Shown here: positions 52,896 through 60,751 of the stretch, piece by piece | Position numbering within the stretch: position 1 is the first letter of the stretch | Layout: each line of letters begins with the position of its first letter | Assembly (NCBI RefSeq): GCF_900105585.1 | Contig: NZ_FNRT01000002.1 | Location: 1,674,001-1,738,000, forward strand | Length of the DNA stretch: 64,000 nucleotides | DNA from: Nocardioides exalbidus | GTDB taxonomy: Bacteria > Actinomycetota > Actinomycetes > Propionibacteriales > Nocardioidaceae | Reading direction: 5' to 3' | The notes under the pieces: generated by a model | Seen by the model: the letters and a program-made list of their open reading frames with translations, nothing else | The model's database searches: none | What the model was told of the DNA's origin: nothing | Program-made: the position numbers and the translations under genes

Positions 52896-53798
52896 GTGCA
52901 GAAGCTCGTCATGTTCGCCCTGGTGGGTGTCGCCGCCCAGCTCGTCGACGGGAGCCTGGGCATGGCCTACGGCGTCACCTCCACGACGCTGCTGCTGATG
53001 ATCGGCACGAACCCCGCGATGGCATCGGCCATGGTGCAGCTCGCGCAGCTCGGCACGACCGCCGCCTCGGGCATCTCGCACCACTCCTTCGGCAACGTCG
53101 ACTGGCGCGTCGTGCGCACCATCGCCCTCCCCGGCGCGATCGGTGCGTTCATCGGCGCCACCCTGCTGGTCAACATGCCGGTCGACCTCGCCAAGGTCGT
53201 CATGGCGGTCCTGCTCCTCGCGCTCGGCTCCTACCTCCTCGTGCGCTTCACGGTGAAGGGCTTCGACAGCAGCCGCGTCGGAGAGCCGCTCGGCAAGAGG
53301 TTCCTCGTCCCGCTCGGCGGTGTGGCCGGCTTCGTCGACGCGACCGCCGGCGGCGGCTGGGGACCGATCGGCACCCCCGCCCTCCTCGCCAGCGGCAAGA
53401 TGGAGCCCCGCAAGGTCATCGGCTCGGTCAGCACGTCGGAGTTCGTGGTCACCCTCGCCGCCTCGATCGGCTTCCTCGCCGCCCTCGGCCTCTCGGGCAT
53501 CCAGTGGGAGATCGTCGCCGGCCTGCTCATCGGCGGCGTGATCGTCGCGCCGTTCGCCGCGATGCTGGTCAAGGTCATCCCGGCCCGGATGCTCGGCTCC
53601 CTCGTCGGTGGCCTGATCGTCCTCACCAACACCCGCACGCTCATCAACGCCGACCTGGTCGCCGTACCCGGCGCCGTGGCGATCACCCTCTACGTCGCGA
53701 TCGCCGCCGTGTGGGCCTTCGCCGTCAGCCACTCCTGGCGTGCCCACAAGGCCGACATGGCCGAGCTGGACGAGATGCGCGACGCCGTCGAGGCCTGA
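52896..53798 (+). CDS. TSUP (TauE/SafE) family sulfite/organosulfonate transporter
   Basis: The 300-aa membrane protein has about eight spans. TauE/SafE features are QLVDGSLGMAYGVTSTTLLL near the N-terminus and GFVDATAGGGWGPIGTPALL at the start of the second half, the duplicated signature of this family. It probably exports or imports sulfite, sulfonate or a related anion. GTG 52896 follows GGAGGAGTCCCC. It stands between the two PEPCK genes but has its own promoter region and terminator, so a functional link with them is not implied. Confidence 0.9.
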   Translation: MQKLVMFALVGVAAQLVDGSLGMAYGVTSTTLLLMIGTNPAMASAMVQLAQLGTTAASGISHHSFGNVDWRVVRTIALPGAIGAFIGATLLVNMPVDLAKVVMAVLLLALGSYLLVRFTVKGFDSSRVGEPLGKRFLVPLGGVAGFVDATAGGGWGPIGTPALLASGKMEPRKVIGSVSTSEFVVTLAASIGFLAALGLSGIQWEIVAGLLIGGVIVAPFAAMLVKVIPARMLGSLVGGLIVLTNTRTLINADLVAVPGAVAITLYVAIAAVWAFAVSHSWRAHKADMAELDEMRDAVEA

Positions 53799-53825
53799 CC
53801 CGACACGCTCGTCCGAGCCGCGTTT

Positions 53826-53846
53826 CCCCTGCTCCGGCAGGGGTTT
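53826..53846 (+). terminator. Terminator after TSUP gene
   Basis: CCCCTGC-TCCG-GCAGGGG followed by TTT forms a compact 7-bp GC stem 28 bp after the TSUP stop. Confidence 0.7.
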
Positions 53847-54024
53847 CGCGCATTTCGGGGACGCCGCACAGGGTGAAACGAATCAACGCATGCACAGTGA
53901 GACCCACGCCACAAGTCTGTGATCGATCCAATATGTGCGGACTCCGGCGGCGGTTAGCGTCCCCGCAAGTCGCCGACAACGAGGCCGCGCGAACCAGCCG
54001 CTACGCACGCTGAAGGAAACGGTC

Positions 54025-55875
54025 ATGACCGCAACGATCGACCCGCAGACGACAATCCACGAGGGCAGGCCGACCACCCACCAGGGCATCCTGGCGTGGG
54101 TCACCGAGGTCGCCGAGCTGACCCAGCCCGACACCATCCACTGGTGCACCGGCTCCGACGAGGAGTGGGAGCAGCTCACCGCGTCGCTGGAGGCGACCGG
54201 CACGTTCACCCGCCTCAACCCCGACGTCATGCCCAACTCGTTCCACGCGGCCTCCGACCCGACCGACGTCGCCCGCGTCGAGGACCGCACCTACATCTGC
54301 TCCGTCGACGAGCGCGACGCCGGCCCCACCAACAACTGGATGGACCCGGCCGAGATGAAGGAGCTCATGCGCGGGCTCTACGCCGGCTGCATGCGGGGCC
54401 GCACGATGTACGTCATCCCCTTCGTGATGGGGCACGTGGACGCCGAGCATCCGATGTTCGGCATCGAGGTCACCGACTCGGCCTACGTCACCGTCTCGAT
54501 GCGCGTGATGGCCCGCATGGGCACCGAGGTGCTCAGCCGCATCGAGGAGATCGGCGAGGACGTGCAGTGGGTCCCCGCGCTCCACTCCGTCGGCATGCCG
54601 CTCGAGCCCGGCCAGGCGGACGTCGCGTGGCCGTGCAACGACACCAAGTACATCGTCCAGTTCCCCGAGGAGCGGATGATCTGGAGCTTCGGCTCGGGCT
54701 ACGGCGGCAACGCCCTGCTCGGCAAGAAGTGCTACGCGCTGCGCATCGCCTCGGTCATGGCGCGCGACGAGGGCTGGCTGGCCGAGCACATGCTCATCCT
54801 CAAGCTCACCTCACCGCAGGGCGTGACCAAGTACGTCGCCGCAGCCTTCCCGAGCGCGTGCGGCAAGACCAACCTCGCGATGCTCAAGCCGACCATCCCC
54901 GGCTGGAAGGTCGAGGCCATCGGCGACGACATCGCCTGGATGCGCATCGGCGAGGACGGCCGCCTGTGGGCGGTCAACCCGGAGTTCGGCTTCTTCGGCG
55001 TCGCGCCCGGCACCAACGAGCACACCAACCCGCACGCCATGGAGACCATCCGCAAGGGCAACTCGGTCTTCACCAACGTCGCGCTGACCCCCGACGGCAA
55101 CGTGTGGTGGGAGGGCCTGGAGAACACCCCGGCCGAGGCCACCAGCTGGAAGGGCGAGCACTGGACGCCGGAGATCTTCGAGGAGACCGGCGAGCTCTCC
55201 AGCCACGCCAACAGCCGCTACTGCACCCCGATCAAGCAGTGCTCGATCCTCGCCGACGAGTACGACGACCCGCGCGGCGTCCCGATCGACGCGATCCTCT
55301 TCGGTGGTCGCCGCAAGACGACGATCCCGCTGGTCACCGAGGCCCGCGACTGGAACCACGGCACGTTCATGGGCGCCACGCTGTCGTCGGAGACCACGGC
55401 CGCCGCCGTGGGCGCCGTGGGCGTGGTGCGTCGCGACCCGATGGCGATGCTGCCGTTCATCGGCTACAACGCCGGCGACTACTTCGGCCACTGGGTCGGC
55501 ATCGGCAAGGACAACGACGCGGCCAAGCTGCCGAAGATCTTCTACGTCAACTGGTTCCGCCGCGACGACGAGGGCGGCTTCCTGTGGCCCGGCTTCGGCG
55601 AGAACAGCCGCGTCCTCAAGTGGGTCATCGAGCGCATCGACGGCCAGGCCGCCGCGGTCGAGACCCCGATCGGCCACGTGCCGGCCCCCGGCTCGATGGA
55701 CATCGACGGCCTCGACCTCACCGACGAGCAGCTGGCCCAGGCACTCGCCGTCGACGCCGCGGAGTGGCGGGCCGAGATCCCGCAGATCCAGGAGTGGTTC
55801 GAGAAGTTCGGCGACGACCTCCCGGCGGTCCTGTGGAGCGAGCTCGACACGCTGAAGGCCCGACTCGACGCCTGA
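54025..55875 (+). CDS. pckG: Phosphoenolpyruvate carboxykinase (GTP)
   Basis: The 616-aa enzyme has every catalytic landmark of GTP-PEPCK. These are Lys234/Lys235 in [10 protein letters not shown], His255 in LAEHMLI, P-loop [12 protein letters not shown] with the reactive Cys279, Asp301/302 in GDDIAWM, the NSRYCTP and FGGRR substrate/phosphate motifs, and [23 protein letters not shown]. It converts oxaloacetate + GTP to PEP + CO2 + GDP for gluconeogenesis and anaplerosis. ATG 54025 follows TGAAGGAAACGGTC. It is monocistronic, closed by a strong hairpin at 55894. Confidence 0.97.
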   Translation: MTATIDPQTTIHEGRPTTHQGILAWVTEVAELTQPDTIHWCTGSDEEWEQLTASLEATGTFTRLNPDVMPNSFHAASDPTDVARVEDRTYICSVDERDAGPTNNWMDPAEMKELMRGLYAGCMRGRTMYVIPFVMGHVDAEHPMFGIEVTDSAYVTVSMRVMARMGTEVLSRIEEIGEDVQWVPALHSVGMPLEPGQADVAWPCNDTKYIVQFPEERMIWSFGSGYGGNALLGKKCYALRIASVMARDEGWLAEHMLILKLTSPQGVTKYVAAAFPSACGKTNLAMLKPTIPGWKVEAIGDDIAWMRIGEDGRLWAVNPEFGFFGVAPGTNEHTNPHAMETIRKGNSVFTNVALTPDGNVWWEGLENTPAEATSWKGEHWTPEIFEETGELSSHANSRYCTPIKQCSILADEYDDPRGVPIDAILFGGRRKTTIPLVTEARDWNHGTFMGATLSSETTAAAVGAVGVVRRDPMAMLPFIGYNAGDYFGHWVGIGKDNDAAKLPKIFYVNWFRRDDEGGFLWPGFGENSRVLKWVIERIDGQAAAVETPIGHVPAPGSMDIDGLDLTDEQLAQALAVDAAEWRAEIPQIQEWFEKFGDDLPAVLWSELDTLKARLDA

Positions 55876-55893
55876 CGCCCGCAGCAGCGTCGT

Positions 55894-55929
55894 ACGACCC
55901 GCCTCCCTCGTCCCGGGGAGGCGGGTCGT
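55894..55929 (+). terminator. pckG terminator
   Basis: A perfect 14-bp stem (55894-55907 with 55916-55929, ACGACCCGCCTCCC) has an 8-nt loop. It starts 19 bp after the pckG stop. No U-tract, as is common in actinomycetes. Confidence 0.75.
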
Positions 55930-56011
55930 CGCGTCTCCGGGGAGGGTGGGGGACGTTGTGGCAGCATCACCCCCTACGGGGTCGGGTCTCGGTGGGAAGG
56001 CGAGGTGAGTC

Positions 56012-57022
56012 ATGCCCCTGGGGCAGCACGAGCGCGGGATGTTCGAGGAGCAGGCCACGCCGCTCTACGAGGAGATCGTCGCGTCGGGAGGTCTCAGCGC
56101 CACCGACAAGCGCATCGTCAAGCGCGGCGAGCTCCACGAGGCCTTCGAGCTGCTCGTCGAGATCGGTCTGGTCGTCAAGAGCGACGACGGAGCCCAGTGG
56201 CGCGCCGTCGACCCGGCGGCGGTGCAGGCACAGGTCGTGGCCCCGCTCGGCCAGCAGGGCGCCGAGCTGATCGCGGAGTCGGCCCACTGGGCGCAGGCCT
56301 TCAGCACGCTCTCCCACGCCTGGCGCCGCTCCCCGACCGCGGTGGGCGGGCCGTTCGCGGAGATCCGGGGCGCCACGATCGGCAGCTTCCTCGCCTCGAT
56401 GGTCAGCGACGCGGAGGAGGAGCTGCTCACCGCCCAGCCGCAGGACCGGCGCGGGGTGAAGCAGCTCGGCGCCGCGGGGGCGCGCGAGATCGCCGCCCTG
56501 CGGCGCGGCGTCAAGATGCGCACGCTCTACCAGCACGCCGCACGACGGGGCGCCGACACCCGCAAGTACGTCGCCGCCGTGACCGCGGAGGGCGCCGAGG
56601 TCCGCACACTCGACGAGTTCTTCAACCGCCTCATCGTGGTCGACCGGCGGCTGGCCATCATCCCCAGCCACGAGGGCGTGAGCGCCGCCATGGTCATCAG
56701 CGAGCCGTCGATGGTGAGCTACCTCGTCGACATGTTCGAGCGGCACTGGGAGCGCGCGCGCCCCTTCACCAGCAGCGAGACCTCGCTCATGCGCGACATC
56801 GCCGCCGAGCAGCGCGCGATGACCATCCGGATGCTGCTGGAGGGCCGGGCCGACCCGGCCGGCGCCAAGCGGCTCGGCGTCAGCCCCCGGACCTACGCCG
56901 GCTACGTGGCGGACCTCAAGAGCGAGTTCGAGATCGAGACGCGCTTCCAGCTCGGCTACGAGATGGGCAAGCGTGGGATCTCCGGTCGCGAGACCGACGA
57001 GGGCTCGGACACGTCGTCGTGA
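56012..57022 (+). CDS. TrmB/PLD-like regulator with C-terminal LuxR-type HTH
   Basis: The 336-aa protein has three parts. An N-terminal winged-helix of TrmB type (about 8-65, KRGELHEAFELLVEIGLVVKS) is followed by a phospholipase-D-like sensor domain (about 120-255, including LIVVDRRLAIIPSHEG). The C-terminal HTH (about 270-320) is TIRMLLEGRADPAGAKRLGVSPRTYAGYV. Actinobacterial proteins of this kind are transcription factors that often sit beside short peptide genes. Here the convergent neighbour encodes a secreted repeat peptide (57188-57409). ATG 56012 follows AAGGCGAGGTGAGTC. The ligand is unknown; the peptide is a candidate. Confidence 0.8.
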   Translation: MPLGQHERGMFEEQATPLYEEIVASGGLSATDKRIVKRGELHEAFELLVEIGLVVKSDDGAQWRAVDPAAVQAQVVAPLGQQGAELIAESAHWAQAFSTLSHAWRRSPTAVGGPFAEIRGATIGSFLASMVSDAEEELLTAQPQDRRGVKQLGAAGAREIAALRRGVKMRTLYQHAARRGADTRKYVAAVTAEGAEVRTLDEFFNRLIVVDRRLAIIPSHEGVSAAMVISEPSMVSYLVDMFERHWERARPFTSSETSLMRDIAAEQRAMTIRMLLEGRADPAGAKRLGVSPRTYAGYVADLKSEFEIETRFQLGYEMGKRGISGRETDEGSDTSS

Positions 57023-57050
57023 CGAGCTGCCCGACGGGCAGGAAGTGGAC

Positions 57051-57081
57051 GAGGGCAGCAACTCGATGAGTTGCTGCCCTC
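57051..57081. terminator. Bidirectional terminator
   Basis: GAGGGCAGCAACTC-GAT-GAGTTGCTGCCCTC is a perfect 14-bp stem with a 3-nt loop between the convergent regulator and peptide genes. Confidence 0.75.
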
Positions 57082-57187
57082 GCGACCGGGACTCGCCTGT
57101 GGGGGAGGCTTCCGGACCAGAACTCGTGGGGGGTTGAGGGGTCCGGGTCCCGGTTCTTCACTTGCGTGCACATCATGGCACGTCTGG

Positions 57188-57409
57188 TCAGTCGCGACCC
57201 TTGATCTTGAAGCCCCAAGTCGTGTCGCCAACGTTCTGGCTGCCCCGGGACTTGAAGCCCCAGGTCGTGTCGCCGAGGTTCTGGCTGCTGCCCTTGGACT
57301 TGAAGCCCCAGGTCGTGTCGGCGTGTGCTGAAGTGGCCCCGAGGCCGATGAATCCGGAGCCGAGCGCGGCCACCAGGGCTGCTGCGGCTATGCGGCGTAC
57401 AGGGGTCAT
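57188..57409 (-). CDS. Secreted peptide precursor with three DTTWGFK repeats
   Basis: The ATG at 57409 follows CGAGGTGAAAGAC on the minus strand, a good ribosome site, and gives 73 aa. Residues 1-30 are a signal peptide (MTPVRRIAAAALVAALGSGF..., ending TSAHA, an AxA-type cleavage site). The mature part of 43 residues begins exactly at the first of three repeats: DTTWGFKSKGSSQNLG, DTTWGFKSRGSQNVG, DTTWGFKIKGRD. The repeats lack Cys and are basic and aromatic. It looks like a secreted signalling or antimicrobial peptide, possibly processed between repeats. It is convergent with the regulator at 56012. No modification enzyme is nearby. Confidence 0.75.
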   Translation of the reverse strand: MTPVRRIAAAALVAALGSGFIGLGATSAHADTTWGFKSKGSSQNLGDTTWGFKSRGSQNVGDTTWGFKIKGRD

Positions 57410-57507
57410 GTCTTTCACCTCGAGGGTCAATGTCACAGGGGATGACAGTCTTCATTCTCCCCCACGGCCGTGGCGGCGTCACATCGATGGTGCTGCAGGT
57501 CTGTGCA

Positions 57508-57523
57508 TTGCAGATACCTGCAA
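57508..57523. promoter_or_regulatory. Dyad upstream of the repeat-peptide gene
   Basis: TTGCAG-ATAC-CTGCAA (6+4+6) lies about 100 bp upstream of the peptide start, flanked by GTGCA direct repeats (57503 and 57529 areas), in a locally AT-richer region. Good candidate operator, possibly for the adjacent regulator. Confidence 0.45.
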
Positions 57524-57555
57524 AAGTGTGCAATTCGGACGATCGACGCCCAGAA

Positions 57556-57587
57556 GATCGGCCCCCTTCCGCAGAAGGGGGCCGATC
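57556..57587 (-). terminator. Terminator of tRNA-Ser(GCT)
   Basis: GATCGGCCCCCTTC (57556-57569) pairs perfectly with GAAGGGGGCCGATC (57574-57587) around a 4-nt loop, 6 bp beyond the 3' end of the tRNA. Confidence 0.8.
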
Positions 57588-57593
57588 ACGCGG

Positions 57594-57684
57594 CGGAGGC
57601 GGAGGGATTTGAACCCTCGATGGGGTTGTAGCCCCAAACCCGCTTAGCAGGCGGGCGCCATAGACCGGACTAGGCGACGCCTCC
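57594..57684 (-). tRNA. tRNA-Ser (GCT)
   Basis: The 91-nt class II tRNA has acceptor GGAGGCG/CGCCTCC, anticodon stem CCCGC/GCGGG with loop CTGCTAA (anticodon GCT), a long variable arm GGGGCTACAACCCC, T-loop TTCAAAT and discriminator G. CCA not encoded. Reads AGC/AGU. Confidence 0.96.
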
Positions 57685-57761
57685 ATGCCCGATCCGAAGG
57701 TCGGGCGCAGAGAAGGCTACAAGGCCCGGCGCCCCTGCGCCGAATCAGGTGGCAACTCGGG

Positions 57762-58223
57762 TCAGAGACTGCGGAGGCCCTGGCCGCGGCGCAGGTGCTC
57801 CTGGAGCTCGCGCACGAAGGCCTCGCGGTCGAGGGCGAGCATCTCGACCGGGATCGTGCTGCTGCGTCCGTCGCGCAGCCGGAGCACCACCACGGGCGCC
57901 TCGGCGACGGTCGTGGTCACGGCGTCCTCGACGTCCTTCCAGCGGGCGGCCTCGGCGCCGACGCCGCGCACCCACTGGATCCGGTAGCCCTCGTCGGTCG
58001 CCCGGACGATCCAGCCCTTCTCCCGCCACAGCCACCACGACCCCACGAGGATCGCGATCGTGAGACCCACGGGCACGAGCAGGAACACCGTGTGCAGGTC
58101 GACGACCGCGATCGCGAGGGTGCACGCGAGGATGAGCACGGCGACCACGCACAGCAGCAGGCCCACCAGCCGCGCCGCGATGGCGGGTGCGAGGCGGTAG
58201 ACGGTGGCGGTCTCGGACGTCAC
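57762..58223 (-). CDS. PH-domain membrane protein
   Basis: The 153-aa protein has two N-terminal membrane spans (about 18-40 and 45-65, separated by DLHT). A cytoplasmic domain (EKGWIVRATDEGYRIQWVRGVGAEAARWKDVEDA... STIPVEMLALDREAFVRELQEHL) of bacterial PH/DUF2244-like type follows. Such proteins are usually called PH domain-containing; function is unknown. It lies between two tRNA-Ser genes and starts at ATG 58223. Confidence 0.78.
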   Translation of the reverse strand: MTSETATVYRLAPAIAARLVGLLLCVVAVLILACTLAIAVVDLHTVFLLVPVGLTIAILVGSWWLWREKGWIVRATDEGYRIQWVRGVGAEAARWKDVEDAVTTTVAEAPVVVLRLRDGRSSTIPVEMLALDREAFVRELQEHLRRGQGLRSL

Positions 58224-58304
58224 GGCGGAGATTTCATCACGCTCCGGGCGCCCCGGACCCGTTGGGTAGAGTCCGGCGGTGTGCGACGCCCCGGCGTCGT
58301 ACGA

Positions 58305-58389
58305 GGAGAGGTGCCGGAGCGGCCGATCGGAACCGCCTTGAAAGCGGTCGTAGGGAGACCTACCGCGGGTTCGAATCCCGCCCTCTCTG
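58305..58389 (+). tRNA. tRNA-Ser (TGA)
   Basis: The 85-nt class II tRNA has acceptor GGAGAGG/CCTCTCT (one G-U), anticodon stem ACCGC/GCGGT with loop CTTGAAA (anticodon TGA), variable arm TAGGGAGACCTA, T-stem GCGGG/CCCGC with TTCGAAT and discriminator G. CCA not encoded. Reads UCN serine codons. Confidence 0.95.
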
Positions 58390-58424
58390 CTGACCCCATC
58401 GCTCCGCGATGGGGTCAGCAGAGA
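58384..58424 (+). terminator. Terminator overlapping tRNA-Ser(TGA) 3' end
   Basis: A 19-bp perfect stem (58384-58402 with 58406-58424) with a 3-nt loop begins within the last bases of the tRNA acceptor strand, so termination and 3' maturation are probably linked. Confidence 0.7.
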
Positions 58425-58513
58425 CGTCGTGAACGGAAGGGCGTGAGCGCCAGCGAGCGCTCCGCGTGGAAACCGCCTCCGCTCGTGGGAGACGCGCCGA
58501 TAGTGTCGATCAC

Positions 58514-59386
58514 GTGACGACCTGGTTCGAGTCCGCCGACGACGCGACCGCGCGGCTGCGCGCGGCCGGCTACCTCACCGACGACGCGACGGCGCTGACG
58601 GCCTACCTCGCGGGGGCGCTGGAGAAGCCGCTGCTCATCGAGGGACCGGCGGGGGTCGGCAAGACCGAGCTGGCCAAGGCGGTGGCCCGCGCGACGAGCG
58701 CGGAGCTGGTGCGGCTCCAGTGCTACGAGGGCCTCGACGAGGCCCGGGCGCTCTACGAGTGGAACTACAAGAAGCAGCTGCTCCGGATCCAGTCCGCGCA
58801 GGGCGACGACACGACGTGGAGCGAGACCCACGACGACATCTTCACCGAGGAGTTCCTGCTGACCCGGCCGCTCCTGGGTGCGATCCGGCGCGAGGAGCCG
58901 ACGGTGTTGCTGGTCGACGAGGTCGACAAGACCGACGTCGAGGTCGAGGGCCTGCTGCTGGAGGTGCTGAGCGACTTCCAGGTCACCATCCCCGAGCTCG
59001 GCACGGTCACTGCGACCCGCCGCCCCTTCGTGGTGCTCACCTCCAACGCCAGCCGCGAGCTGTCCGAGGCGGTCAAGCGTCGCTGCCTGTTCCTGCACCT
59101 CGACTACCCCGACGCCGCGCGCGAGCGGGAGATCGTCAGGAGCCAGGTCCCCGGGCTGGACGACAGGGTGGCCGCCCAGCTGGTCGACGTCGTCGTACGC
59201 CTGCGCGAGCTCGAGCTCAAGAAGGCCCCGTCGATCGCGGAGTCGGTCGACTGGGCGCGGACCCTGATCGCGCTGGAGATCGACGACCTCGACGAGGCCA
59301 CGGTCGCGCGGACGCTGGGCGTCGTGCTCAAGCACGCCTCCGACCAGCAGCGCGCGATCAAGGAGCTGAAGCTGGCCGCTCGATGA
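58514..59386 (+). CDS. MoxR-type AAA+ ATPase
   Basis: The 290-aa ATPase has Walker A GPAGVGKTE, RLQCYEGLDEARALYEWN, Walker B VLLVDEVDK, sensor 1 VLTSNASRELSEAVKRR (with arginine finger region) and a C-terminal lid ending IKELKLAAR. MoxR proteins are chaperone-like and work with VWA partners to activate or insert cofactors into other enzymes. GTG 58514 begins TTWFESADDATA. Its stop overlaps the ATG of the VWA gene (ATGA). The client enzyme is not encoded in view. Confidence 0.92.
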   Translation: MTTWFESADDATARLRAAGYLTDDATALTAYLAGALEKPLLIEGPAGVGKTELAKAVARATSAELVRLQCYEGLDEARALYEWNYKKQLLRIQSAQGDDTTWSETHDDIFTEEFLLTRPLLGAIRREEPTVLLVDEVDKTDVEVEGLLLEVLSDFQVTIPELGTVTATRRPFVVLTSNASRELSEAVKRRCLFLHLDYPDAAREREIVRSQVPGLDDRVAAQLVDVVVRLRELELKKAPSIAESVDWARTLIALEIDDLDEATVARTLGVVLKHASDQQRAIKELKLAAR

Positions 59387-60747
59387 GCCTACTCGACACC
59401 CACATCGGCTTCGTGGAGGCGCTGCGCTCCGCGGGCCTGTCGGTGTCGCTGGCCGAGGGGCTCGACGCGATCGCCGCGCTGGAGCAGGTGCGCTGGCACG
59501 ACCGCGAGACGGTGCGGGCGGCCTACGCCGCGACGCTGGTCAAGCGGCAGCCGCAGCGGGTCACCTTCGACGCGGTCTTCGACATCTACTACCCGCGCCT
59601 GGTCGGCGGTGGCGTCGCGGGCGACGAGCAGCCGGACGCCGACGGTCCGCGCGACACCGGTCCCGAGCTCGCCCGCTTCCGCGAGGCTCTCGCCGAGGCC
59701 CTGGCCTCCGGCGACCAGCAGGCGTTGCAGGACCTTGCAGTCGAGGCGGTGGCCCGGTTCGGTGCGATGCCCGGGCGCGGACCGGGCCTGTCGAGCTGGT
59801 CGGCGTACACCTCCCTCCAGCGCGTCTCGCCCGCGGAGCTGATGGACCGTCTCGTGCAGGGCCTGCTGGCCGGCGGGCTCGACGGCGAGCGTGCGCAGCG
59901 GACGGCCGGTCGGCGCATCGGCGACTTCACCCGGATGGTCGAGGGCGACGCGCGTCGCCGGATCGCGGAGGAGAAGGGACCCGAGCACGTCGCCGAGGTC
60001 ACGGTCCGCCCGACGATCGACCGGCTCGACTTCACCGCCGCCCGTCGCAGCGACCTCGAGGAGATGCGGCGCGAGATCTACCCGCTCGCCCGCCGGCTCG
60101 CGGCCCGGCTGACGAAGGAGCAGCACGCGCAGCGTCGCGGCCCCCTCGACGTACGCCGGACGGTGCGCGCCTCGATCGCGACGGGCGGGGTGCCGCTGAC
60201 GACGTACCACCGTCCCAAGCGGCCCCACCGCACGGACCTCGTCGTGCTCTGCGACGTCAGCGGGTCGGTGGCGAACTTCGCGCAGTTCACCCTGCTGCTC
60301 GTCTTCGCACTCCGGGAGGCCTTCTCGGGTGTGCGGGCCTTCACCTTCGTCGACGACGTCGTCGAGGTCACCGACACCTTCCGGCGCGGCGCCGACGTGG
60401 TCGAGGTGATGGAGGCGCTCGCCCCGAAGATCTCGCAGGCCGCGCTGTGGGGCCGCACGAACTACGGACGCGCGCTCACCCGCTTCGCCGAGGAGCACCC
60501 CGACGCGATCGGGCCGCGGTCGTCACTGCTCGTGCTCGGCGACGCGCGCTCGAACTACAGCGACCTGGCCCTGCCGGTCCTGTCCGACCTCGCCGGGCGC
60601 GCTCGCCACGCGTGGTGGCTCAATCCCGAGCACCCCCGCCACTGGGGCACGGGGGACAGCGCGGCCGACGCCTACGGCGGGGTCGTCGCGATGTCGGAGT
60701 GCCGCAACCTCGCCCAGCTCGGCGAGTTCGTGCACGGGATCGTCTAG
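59383..60747 (+). CDS. CoxE-like VWA domain protein
   Basis: The 454-aa protein has an N-terminal helical region with VSLAEGLDAIAAL, a middle DUF with FDIYYPRLVGG and a C-terminal CoxE/VWA domain. The metal-site motif is DVSGSV (DxSxS), with a downstream TNYGRAL threonine and GDARSNY aspartate. It pairs with the coupled MoxR ATPase. CoxDE-type pairs mature molybdenum-copper CO dehydrogenases, but no such enzyme is here, so the target is open. It is convergent with the lipase-like gene (4-bp gap). Confidence 0.9.
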   Translation: MSLLDTHIGFVEALRSAGLSVSLAEGLDAIAALEQVRWHDRETVRAAYAATLVKRQPQRVTFDAVFDIYYPRLVGGGVAGDEQPDADGPRDTGPELARFREALAEALASGDQQALQDLAVEAVARFGAMPGRGPGLSSWSAYTSLQRVSPAELMDRLVQGLLAGGLDGERAQRTAGRRIGDFTRMVEGDARRRIAEEKGPEHVAEVTVRPTIDRLDFTAARRSDLEEMRREIYPLARRLAARLTKEQHAQRRGPLDVRRTVRASIATGGVPLTTYHRPKRPHRTDLVVLCDVSGSVANFAQFTLLLVFALREAFSGVRAFTFVDDVVEVTDTFRRGADVVEVMEALAPKISQAALWGRTNYGRALTRFAEEHPDAIGPRSSLLVLGDARSNYSDLALPVLSDLAGRARHAWWLNPEHPRHWGTGDSAADAYGGVVAMSECRNLAQLGEFVHGIV

Positions 60748-60751
60748 CGGC

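Noticed and set aside
57594..58424. Integrated element at the tRNA-Ser genes
   Set aside because: No integrase, no duplicated tRNA 3' fragment and only one ordinary PH-domain gene between them.
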